Positions 1 to 5,146 of a DNA stretch of 9,791 nucleotides are shown in pieces. A model generated the notes under the pieces. The model was not told the origin of the DNA. It saw nothing but the letters and a program-made list of their open reading frames with translations, and did no database searches. This DNA comes from JBBDIO01 sp040880365 (GTDB lineage Bacteria > Chloroflexota > Anaerolineae > Caldilineales > Caldilineaceae): the NCBI GenBank assembly GCA_040880365.1, contig JBBDIO010000312.1, forward strand, positions 1 through 9,791, read 5' to 3'. Numbering within the stretch: the first letter of the stretch is position 1; every line of letters begins with the position of its first letter. A program made the translations under genes and the position numbers.

Positions 1-789
1 GATGAAGCGTCCAATGGGCGCGCCTATCTGGGCATTGCCCGCGGGGGCTGGCTCGATTATCTGGAGCTAGAGCCGCGCCACGGGGTCACTGCGCTGCGCG
101 AGGCCTTTGCCTGTGTGCGTCATTTGTTGCAGCAGGCGAAGGAACCGCTGCCGGGCAAAGTCTTTTCGCTGGCGGGGGGTGACAGTCTGCGCTGGCCGAT
201 TTTGCGCCCGGATGTGCCTTTTCTGCTGGGCAGTTGGGGTGCGCAGACCATCCGCGCCTGTATCAATGCCATAGACGAGCTTAAGATTGGCGGCTCGGCG
301 AATCCCGATGTGATTCCGGTTTATCGCGAGTTGCTGGATACGGCTGCGCAAGCGGCAGGGCGGCAGAGGCTATCTGTGGCAATCGCGATGGGTGCCGTGA
401 CGGTGGTCGACCATGATGGCGCGGCCGCGCGGGCCTTGGCGCGGCGCGAGGTCGCGCTCTATTTGCCGGTGGTGGCCGCGCTGGATGCGACGGTGGAAAT
501 TGAACCCGACCGGCTGCAACGCTTGCGCACGGCCGCGGCCAACTATGATTTTGACGCGGCTGCGGCGCTGGTTTCCGATGCGTTGTTGCGCCGCTTTGCT
601 TTTGCGGGCACGCCCGACCAGGTGGCAGAGCAGGCCCACGCACTCTTTGCCGCCGGGGCACAGCGCGTGGAGTTTGGCACGCCGCACGGCATCCGCGCCG
701 CAGAGGGTTTGCGGCTTCTGGGGGCGGTGGTTTTGCCCGCGCTGCAACAGGCGGGCCTGGTCGAGCCGTTGGTGGAGCCACTGACATAG
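1..789 (+). CDS. LLM-class (luciferase-like, Mer-type) flavin-dependent oxidoreductase, 5' end missing
   Basis: The frame is open from base 1 and ends at TAG 787-789, giving 262 residues of a protein whose N-terminus lies outside the window. LLM proteins are TIM-barrel enzymes using FMN or F420 and are usually about 320-350 residues, so roughly 60-90 residues are missing. Visible family features are SNGRAYLGIARGG (residues 4-16), the segment GSWGAQTIRACINAIDELKIGG (77-98, read as two parts) followed by NPDVIPVYRE, and the C-terminal GTPDQVAEQ (203-211) with VEFGTPHG (223-230). The last motif resembles F420-dependent methylenetetrahydromethanopterin reductase (Mer)-like LLM enzymes. The substrate cannot be assigned, and whether the cofactor is F420 or FMN is unclear. 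The next gene is 184 bases downstream behind its own candidate promoter, so this is probably the end of a separate transcript. The minus-strand frames across it are shadows. Confidence 0.85.
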   Translation, partial: DEASNGRAYLGIARGGWLDYLELEPRHGVTALREAFACVRHLLQQAKEPLPGKVFSLAGGDSLRWPILRPDVPFLLGSWGAQTIRACINAIDELKIGGSANPDVIPVYRELLDTAAQAAGRQRLSVAIAMGAVTVVDHDGAAARALARREVALYLPVVAALDATVEIEPDRLQRLRTAAANYDFDAAAALVSDALLRRFAFAGTPDQVAEQAHALFAAGAQRVEFGTPHGIRAAEGLRLLGAVVLPALQQAGLVEPLVEPLT

Positions 790-855
790 CCACACGAGGC
801 GCACCGGGGTCTGCACAGGCAAGCGGGTGGCGGAAACCGGGCACGGAAAAGTTGG

Positions 856-914
856 TTGACGCCGTCTGCCGCCGGTGTTACCATTTGCACACTTGGGCGT
901 GTAGACTCTGTGCA
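856..914 (+). promoter_or_regulatory. Candidate sigma70-type promoter of the tandem c-di-AMP-receptor gene
   Basis: A -35 box TTGACG (856-861, 5 of 6 to consensus) is 17 bp from a -10 box TACCAT (879-884, 4 of 6) preceded by TGT, giving an extended -10. The predicted transcription start near 891 leaves a leader of about 80 nt before the ATG at 974. Just downstream, TGCACA (886-891) and TGTGCA (909-914) form a 6-bp inverted repeat with a 17-bp spacer that could be an operator. The promoter call rests on spacing and consensus only, and the operator is weaker. Confidence 0.5.
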
Positions 915-973
915 TATTCAGGGCTGGCGAACGGCGGCTAAAAATAAATTTAAGCTTCGGGGAGGGAGGACCT

Positions 974-1765
974 ATGCTGCTCATGGCGGCGGTTGTACAG
1001 ATTGAAGACGCCACCGCGCTCAACGACGAACTGGTGGCGCAGGGGCTGCGTCTGACCAAGATCAACTCCACCGGCGGCTTGTTTGGGACCGATAGCGTCG
1101 CGTTGCTCCTGGGGTTGGATGAGGCGCGCTACGACAATGCGATTGCCGCGATTGAATCTACATGCAAGACGCGCACCGTGCATATGAGCAGCGTAGCAAT
1201 GCTGGATCCCACATTTCTCTATCTCACCCCAATGGAAGTGGAAGTCGGTGGGGCGGTGGTCTTTTGTGTGCCGGTAGAACGGTTTGTGCAGTTCCCCCAG
1301 GCGGCGCAAAGCGAATCGACCACACCCGCCCTTTCTACCCACTCTCACCAAAATCTCGAGGAGGCGGAAGCCATGTCTGAAGTGCAAAGCGCAGCCGCAA
1401 CGGCCACCACGGAAGCCGGTCACGCAGCCGGCCTGGAAACTGGCCCCGAAGCCATTCCCGAAACCAGCAGTGAGCGGATGAAGCTGATTCTTGCGATTGT
1501 GAAGGGTGACGATGCGGATGAGATCATTCGTGAATTGCTGGGCGCCGGCCACCGCCTAACGCGCATCAATACCACCGGCGGCTTTTTGCGGCGCGGCAAT
1601 GCCACTTTGCTGATCGGCGTCAAATCCTCGGAAGTGGACACGGTGATCAACCTGATCGAGTCGGCCTGTCCCCGGCGCACTGAAGCCGCGCCGCTGGACA
1701 AGGGCCTGCCCGAATATTCGGCCAACTTATTCGTGCTGGATGCGTCGCACTTTTTGCGCATCTAG
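974..1765 (+). CDS. Tandem two-domain PII-like cyclic-di-AMP receptor (DarA/PstA family, DUF970-like)
   Basis: 263 residues; GGAGGGAGG at 961-969 supports the ATG at 974. Residues 1-109 and 169-263 each resemble a complete DarA/PstA domain (normally a single ~109-residue protein forming trimers that bind c-di-AMP at subunit interfaces). Domain 1 has RLTKINSTGG (26-35) and the family C-terminus VEVGGAVVF...PVERF (about 89-105). Domain 2 starts at MKLILAIV, has RLTRINTTGGFLRRGNAT and ends NLFVLDASHFLRI. Domain 1 has Asp-Ser where the family usually has Gly-Asn after TGG, while domain 2 keeps Gly-Asn but lacks the VEVGGA segment. Residues 110-168 are an Ala/Thr/Glu/Ser-rich linker. The domain family is clear. 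c-di-AMP binding by each half, and the physiological role (osmolyte, potassium or metabolic signalling), are inference. No diadenylate cyclase or transporter gene lies in the window. Confidence 0.9.
   Translation: MLLMAAVVQIEDATALNDELVAQGLRLTKINSTGGLFGTDSVALLLGLDEARYDNAIAAIESTCKTRTVHMSSVAMLDPTFLYLTPMEVEVGGAVVFCVPVERFVQFPQAAQSESTTPALSTHSHQNLEEAEAMSEVQSAAATATTEAGHAAGLETGPEAIPETSSERMKLILAIVKGDDADEIIRELLGAGHRLTRINTTGGFLRRGNATLLIGVKSSEVDTVINLIESACPRRTEAAPLDKGLPEYSANLFVLDASHFLRI
1358..1375 (+). promoter_or_regulatory. Internal Shine-Dalgarno and in-frame ATG within the receptor linker
   Basis: GAGGAGG (1358-1364) stands 8 nt before an ATG at 1373-1375 that is in frame with the 974 start and encodes Met134. 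This is as good an initiation site as the annotated start. It would yield a 130-residue protein holding a short linker plus only the second PII-like domain. It may be an active internal start or a relic of a former separate gene. Confidence 0.5.
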
Positions 1766-1875
1766 TTCCCGCGTGTTTGTCGTTTCCACCCAAATAGCTG
1801 AATAGATTCCCGTTGGCGCGGGCCGCGTTTTGCGTGTCCGATACACCGCCGCGGCATGGGTGCATGTCTGGGGTG

Positions 1876-1884
1876 TGGTATACT
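1876..1884 (+). promoter_or_regulatory. Candidate extended -10 promoter upstream of the first aldo/keto reductase
   Basis: TGGTATACT contains a TATACT -10 box (1879-1884, 5 of 6 to consensus) preceded by TG plus one base, the extended -10 pattern. No good -35 lies at 16-18 bp. The predicted transcription start near 1891 would give a ~148-nt leader containing the repeat at 1958-2004. Apart from that repeat I see nothing else convincing in the 273-base intergenic stretch 1766-2038. Confidence 0.35.
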
Positions 1885-1957
1885 GCTGATGTAGCGTGAC
1901 GCACCCTAAACTGTCAATCTTCGACGCGCGCCAGACTGCACGATACGCGTGCTCGCT

Positions 1958-2004
1958 TTTTGGCACCCGTTCTCGATCTGTGTGCCAAAATCTGTGTGCC
2001 AAAA
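1958..2004 (+). repeat. Operator-like motif array: one forward and two inverted TTTTGGCAC sites
   Basis: A perfect 14-bp tandem duplication, TCTGTGTGCCAAAA, occupies 1977-1990 and 1991-2004. Each copy ends in GTGCCAAAA, the reverse complement of TTTTGGCAC at 1958-1966. The three sites therefore include one inverted pair and one direct pair, ending 34 bases before the ATG of the aldo/keto reductase. In RNA the first arm could pair with either of the two downstream arms. A regulator-binding site or a leader hairpin is inferred. Confidence 0.4.
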
Positions 2005-2038
2005 CCTGTACGCGCCGCAATTATGAGAGGAAAAAACG

Positions 2039-3049
2039 ATGCAATATCGCGCTTTGGGTCGTACGGCCACAAAGGTCAGTCCCCTGTGCATAGGGACTAT
2101 GTTGTTTGGTCGCACCACGCCGGTAGACGATGCCTACGCCATTGTCGATCGCGCCATAGACGCCGGGATCAATTTTTTCGATACCGCCAATGTCTATGGG
2201 CGCGGGCGTAGCGAAGAAGTCACCGGCGAGGCGTTCAAGCGCAACGGCAAACGCCAGGAAATTGTGCTGGCGACCAAAGTTTTCAACCGGATGAATGACG
2301 ACGATCCCAATGCCTATGGCAGCAGCCGGCGGCATATCATCGAACAGTGTGAAGCCAGCCTGCGCCGTTTGCAGACCGACTACATTGATCTCTACCAGAT
2401 TCATCGCCCCAACTCGGATACGCCGATTGATGAAACGCTGCGTGCGCTGGATGATCTGGTGCGCGCCGGCAAGGTGCGCTATATCGGCACCAGCACGTTT
2501 GGCGCATGGCAGGTCATGGAATCGCTGTGGGTTTCCAAAGAACTGGGCCTGAATCGGTTCATCTGCGAACAACCGCCCTATCATATTCTGGATCGACGCG
2601 TCGAGCGTGAACTGATCCCCATGGCGCAGACTTATGGCATTGGGATGATCCCGTGGAGTCCGCTGGCGGGCGGCTTGTTGACGGGCAAGTATACGCGCGA
2701 GAATCCGGCCCCGTCCGATGCCCGCTATGCGGATACTTCGTCGAACCCGGCCTGGGAACGTCGCAAGACCGAGGGCATTTATGATGTGGTAGAGGGGTTG
2801 ACGCCCCATGTTCAGGAAAAAGGCTGCACGCTTTCCCAGTTTGCCCTGGCATGGGTCATGAACCAGCCCGCAGTCACCAGCCCGATTATTGGCCCCCGCA
2901 CAATGGCGCAGCTGGAAGATAACCTGGCGGCGCTGGATGTGGATGTGACCGACGCCGACCGCAGCAAGGTCGATGAACTGGTGCCTCCGGGGCGCATGGT
3001 TTCGCCGTTCTACGAAGCGGATTTTGGTCCGCACAAATATCGTTGGTAA
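2039..3049 (+). CDS. Aldo/keto reductase, full length (NADPH-dependent, substrate unknown)
   Basis: 336 residues, a normal length for long-chain bacterial aldo/keto reductases. GAGAGG (2025-2030) lies 8 nt before the ATG. The N-terminal RALGRTATKVSPLCIGTM strand and the (beta/alpha)8 pattern are typical. The catalytic tetrad is present as Asp48 and Tyr53 (DTANVYG), Lys80 (LATK) and His122 (YQIHRP). The nicotinamide/phosphate-binding segments are visible as PWSPLAGGLLTGKY (205-218) and SPIIGPRT (281-288). The enzyme should reduce an aldehyde, ketone or sugar carbonyl in the cytosol. It resembles the YghZ/YhdN/IolS-like group, but substrate cannot be read from sequence. It ends 80 bases before larB on the same strand, so read-through into the lar genes is possible, although a palindrome and -10-like boxes lie in that spacer. 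The 337-residue minus-strand frame opposite it is a codon-bias shadow. Confidence 0.93.
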   Translation: MQYRALGRTATKVSPLCIGTMLFGRTTPVDDAYAIVDRAIDAGINFFDTANVYGRGRSEEVTGEAFKRNGKRQEIVLATKVFNRMNDDDPNAYGSSRRHIIEQCEASLRRLQTDYIDLYQIHRPNSDTPIDETLRALDDLVRAGKVRYIGTSTFGAWQVMESLWVSKELGLNRFICEQPPYHILDRRVERELIPMAQTYGIGMIPWSPLAGGLLTGKYTRENPAPSDARYADTSSNPAWERRKTEGIYDVVEGLTPHVQEKGCTLSQFALAWVMNQPAVTSPIIGPRTMAQLEDNLAALDVDVTDADRSKVDELVPPGRMVSPFYEADFGPHKYRW

Positions 3050-3059
3050 ATTCGCCGTA

Positions 3060-3093
3060 GCCGGGTTGGTGTCGGATATGCACCGTACCCGGC
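3060..3093. promoter_or_regulatory. Interrupted palindrome upstream of larB (operator or stem-loop)
   Basis: GCCGGGT (3060-3066) and ACCCGGC (3087-3093) form a 7-bp outer stem, and GGTG (3068-3071) with CACC (3081-3084) forms an inner 4-bp stem, with small bulges between. No T-tract follows, so it is a poor intrinsic terminator for the preceding gene. It lies immediately upstream of a -10-like TATAAC (3098-3103), where a repressor or activator could act. Confidence 0.35.
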
Positions 3094-3097
3094 GCGG

Positions 3098-3132
3098 TAT
3101 AACCTCCAGGTGTCTTTTAGAATACTACTATG
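3098..3132 (+). promoter_or_regulatory. -10-like boxes upstream of larB; possible leaderless start
   Basis: Two -10-like hexamers precede the larB ATG at 3130: TATAAC (3098-3103) and TAGAAT (3118-3123), each 5 of 6 to consensus. No Shine-Dalgarno sequence is visible upstream of this ATG. TAGAAT ends 6 bases before the ATG, the spacing expected if transcription starts at the A of the start codon, that is, a leaderless mRNA. No recognisable -35 lies at 17 bp for either box. Confidence 0.3.
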
Positions 3133-3972
3133 AATGAAGAATCTTTGCGCGGCCTGCTGGCGCGCGTGGCGGCGGGCGAAGCCGATGTGGAAAGCGCGAT
3201 CGCGGCGTTGCGCACGCTGCCCTTTGAAGACATGGGGTTTGCCACGCTGGATCACCACCGTGCGCTGCGCTGGGGCTTCCCCGAAGTGATTTTTTGTGAA
3301 CACAAAACGCCCGAACAGGTGGCGGCGATTGCCGCCCGCCTGGCAGACCACGGGCCGCGCGTGTTGGGCACGCGCGCCACACCCGAACAATATGCGGCGG
3401 CGCACGCGCTTTTGCCTCAGCTGCAATATCATGCCCAGGCCCGCTGTCTCTGGCTGGATCGCACGCCCGATGCCCCGCGCCATGCCGGTGTTGTCATCGC
3501 GGCCGCGGGTACCAGTGATCTGCCCGTGGTGGAAGAAGCGGCGATTACGCTGGAACTGATGGGCCATGCCCCCCGGCGCATTGTGGATATTGGCGTGGCA
3601 GGGCTGCACCGCCTCGCGCCGCATGTGGGCACGCTGCAAACCGCCAATGTGGTGGTGGTGATCGCGGGCATGGAAGGCGCGCTGGCGAGTGTAGTGGGCG
3701 GGCTGACCAATGCGCCGGTCATCGCGGTGCCCACCTCGGTGGGCTATGGCGCGAGCTTCAACGGGCTGGCGGCTCTGCTGGCGATGCTGAATAGCTGTGC
3801 ATCGGGCGTGGCTGTTGTGAATATTGATAACGGCTATGGCGCGGGGCATATGGCGGCGTTGATCAATGGGCGCATTGTTGCGGGCGAAGCCAAAGCGCAG
3901 ACGGGTATCGGACCCGGTGCGGAAAACCATGCAGAGAATGGCGACATTGCTACGCACCCACCGCTACGTTGA
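3130..3972 (+). CDS. larB: LarB, pyridinium-3,5-biscarboxylic acid mononucleotide synthase
   Basis: 280 residues. LarB carries out the first step of nickel-pincer nucleotide synthesis: carboxylation and hydrolysis of nicotinic acid adenine dinucleotide to a dicarboxylated pyridinium mononucleotide and AMP. Residues 1-115 are the less conserved N-terminal region, with DHHRALRWGFPEVIFC at 41-56. Residues 119-245 are the PurE/AIR-carboxylase-like domain with the LarB signatures AAGTSDLPVVEEA (125-137), DIGVAGLHRL (153-162), GMEGALASVVGGL (180-192), PTSVGYGASF (201-210) and NSCASG (221-226). Cys223 fits the conserved LarB cysteine that attacks the pyridine ring. About 32 residues follow the last core motif, somewhat longer than the ~246-residue Lactiplantibacillus enzyme. 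It has no clear ribosome-binding site. larE follows after a 165-base structured spacer. Confidence 0.95.
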   Translation: MNEESLRGLLARVAAGEADVESAIAALRTLPFEDMGFATLDHHRALRWGFPEVIFCEHKTPEQVAAIAARLADHGPRVLGTRATPEQYAAAHALLPQLQYHAQARCLWLDRTPDAPRHAGVVIAAAGTSDLPVVEEAAITLELMGHAPRRIVDIGVAGLHRLAPHVGTLQTANVVVVIAGMEGALASVVGGLTNAPVIAVPTSVGYGASFNGLAALLAMLNSCASGVAVVNIDNGYGAGHMAALINGRIVAGEAKAQTGIGPGAENHAENGDIATHPPLR

Positions 3973-4001
3973 AAATCGTGGTACGTTCAGTGCCATAGTA
4001 G

Positions 4002-4079
4002 GTCACGCCTCCTGGCGTGACGCTCGCCGGTTGCCGACTTGTCACAGCAGGAGCTGTGATCTACGCGAGCAGAGTCGCG
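4002..4079 (+). repeat. Paired inverted hairpins with complementary loops in the larB-larE spacer
   Basis: Hairpin 1 has an 8-bp perfect stem (4002-4009 with 4014-4021) and loop TCCT (4010-4013). Hairpin 2 has seven Watson-Crick pairs (4042-4048 with 4053-4059), a G-T closing pair (4041/4060) and loop AGGA (4049-4052). The two loops are exact complements and could kiss in RNA. Hairpin 2 is hairpin 1 in reverse orientation: 15 of 20 positions match and two stem pairs differ by compensatory changes. GCTCGC (4022-4027) and GCGAGC (4065-4070) enclose hairpin 2, and a third small stem CGCGA/TCGCG lies at 4064-4079. It could be a cis-regulatory RNA, an mRNA-processing site, or a REP/BIME-type repeat pair. 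Confidence 0.6.
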
Positions 4080-4137
4080 GCGTTCAGAGTTGCGGTGGGC
4101 CTGGAGTCGCAGTGTATAGAGTAGGAGAGAAGTGTCT

Positions 4138-5130
4138 ATGAGTGATCATGCTTCGGCGCACGCTGCCGGTTCAAACGGTGTTGCTGCAAACGGTGTTGCT
4201 GCAAACGGTAGTAGCGTCAACGTTAGTAGTTCAAATGGGACAAGCGCGGGGGCCGGTGAGGCTGCGCTGATACCCGATACACGCGCCAAACTGGCGCAGT
4301 TGCGTACCATTCTGGGCCAGCTCGATTCGGTGCTGGTCGCCTATTCGGGCGGTGTGGATAGCGCACTGGTGATGACCGTTGCCCACACACAGTTGGGCGA
4401 AAAGGCGTTGGCCTGTATTGGCGTTTCGCCCAGCTATCCCAACCGCGAGATGCGGGCGGCGATTCAACTGGCCGAAGAATCGCAGATTCCCTTCCGCCTG
4501 GTGGATACGGAAGAATATCTGGACCCTAACTATGCCGCCAACCCCAACAACCGCTGTTATTTCTGTAAATCGGAGCTGCACGACCAGTTGCACGCGCTGG
4601 CCGAAGCCGAAGGCTGGGTCGCGGTGGTAGATGGCAACAACGCGTCCGACGTGGGCGATTTTCGGCCCGGCATGGATGCGGCGCGGGAGCGTGGCGTGCG
4701 GTCGCCGCTGTTGGAGGCGGGGATTACCAAGGCCGAGGTGCGCGAGATTGCCAAAGCGTTGGGTTTGAAAGTATGGGACAAGCCGGCGATGGCCTGTCTT
4801 TCTTCACGTGTGCCCCACGGCACACCAATTACACCCGAATTGCTGCGCCAGATCGAAAGCGCCGAAGATGTGCTGGTAGAGCTGGGCTTCGCACAGTTTC
4901 GCGTGCGCCATCACGGCGAAATTGCCCGCATCGAGCTGCCGCCCGAAGATTTCCCCCGTGCGATTGCCCATCATACGCAGTTGGTCACCGACATCAAGGC
5001 CACGGGCTATCGCTTTGTGGCCCTGGATCTGGCAGGCTTCAAGTCGGGTTCGCTCAACGGCGCGGCGGCAGGCGAAGCTACAGGGCTGACGGGTACTGTC
5101 GTGCCGTTGGCCGACTTGCTCGCCATCTAG
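4138..5130 (+). CDS. larE: LarE, ATP-dependent sulfur transferase of NPN cofactor synthesis
   Basis: 330 residues from ATG 4138, chosen because AGGAGA (4123-4128) is 9 nt upstream; the GTG at 4132 would leave only 3 nt. LarE adenylates the LarB product and converts both carboxylates to thiocarboxylates. Residues 1-44 are a Ser/Asn/Gly/Ala-rich tail with an NGVAA repeat; the enzyme core starts near 45. Visible are the PP-loop SGGVDS (70-75), NRCYFCKSEL (138-147), DGNNASDVGDFRPG (165-178), ACLSSRVPHGTPIT (219-232) and a C-terminal RVRHHGEIARIEL segment. Cys220 matches, after subtracting the 44-residue tail, the sacrificial Cys176 of the L. plantarum enzyme. Cys140 and Cys143 add a CxxC, the three-cysteine arrangement of LarE enzymes reported to carry a [4Fe-4S] cluster and to transfer sulfur catalytically. 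larC starts 16 bases after the stop, so the two are co-transcribed. Confidence 0.95.
   Translation: MSDHASAHAAGSNGVAANGVAANGSSVNVSSSNGTSAGAGEAALIPDTRAKLAQLRTILGQLDSVLVAYSGGVDSALVMTVAHTQLGEKALACIGVSPSYPNREMRAAIQLAEESQIPFRLVDTEEYLDPNYAANPNNRCYFCKSELHDQLHALAEAEGWVAVVDGNNASDVGDFRPGMDAARERGVRSPLLEAGITKAEVREIAKALGLKVWDKPAMACLSSRVPHGTPITPELLRQIESAEDVLVELGFAQFRVRHHGEIARIELPPEDFPRAIAHHTQLVTDIKATGYRFVALDLAGFKSGSLNGAAAGEATGLTGTVVPLADLLAI
4172..4209 (+). repeat. 15-bp in-frame tandem repeat in the larE N-terminal tail
   Basis: CAAACGGTGTTGCTG occurs perfectly at 4172-4186 and 4187-4201, with a third partial copy (first 8 bases) at 4202-4209. It spells out NGVAA NGVAA NG in LarE. The unit is a multiple of three, so copy-number change would lengthen or shorten the tail without a frameshift. 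Confidence 0.8.
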
Positions 5131-5146
5131 CGGCGGCTGCCACACG

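Noticed and set aside
281..1071. Several overlapping minus-strand frames over the LLM gene and the spacer after it
   Set aside because: They are Pro/Arg/Ala-rich shadow translations with no recognisable motif, and they overlap a clear coding frame.
1962..1979. TGGCAC resembling the -24 element of a sigma54 promoter
   Set aside because: No TTGC -12 element occurs at the required spacing. The bases are better explained as an arm of the repeat array.
2021..3034. 337-residue minus-strand open frame
   Set aside because: It lies entirely opposite the aldo/keto reductase, whose tetrad and motifs are intact. The frame reflects GC-rich codon use and shows no domain of its own.
3060..3093. Intrinsic terminator of the first aldo/keto reductase
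   Set aside because: The stem is interrupted and no T-tract follows. An operator or leader structure is more plausible.
3010..3957. 315-residue minus-strand open frame
   Set aside because: It is antisense to larB, which carries all family motifs. Its His/Arg/Gln-rich composition is typical of a shadow frame.
4002..4060. CRISPR array or insertion-sequence ends
   Set aside because: Only two palindromic units in inverted orientation are present, with no spacers, no transposase and no target-site duplication.
4132..4134. GTG as the larE start
   Set aside because: It would leave only 3 nt after the Shine-Dalgarno sequence, whereas the ATG at 4138 has 9 nt.
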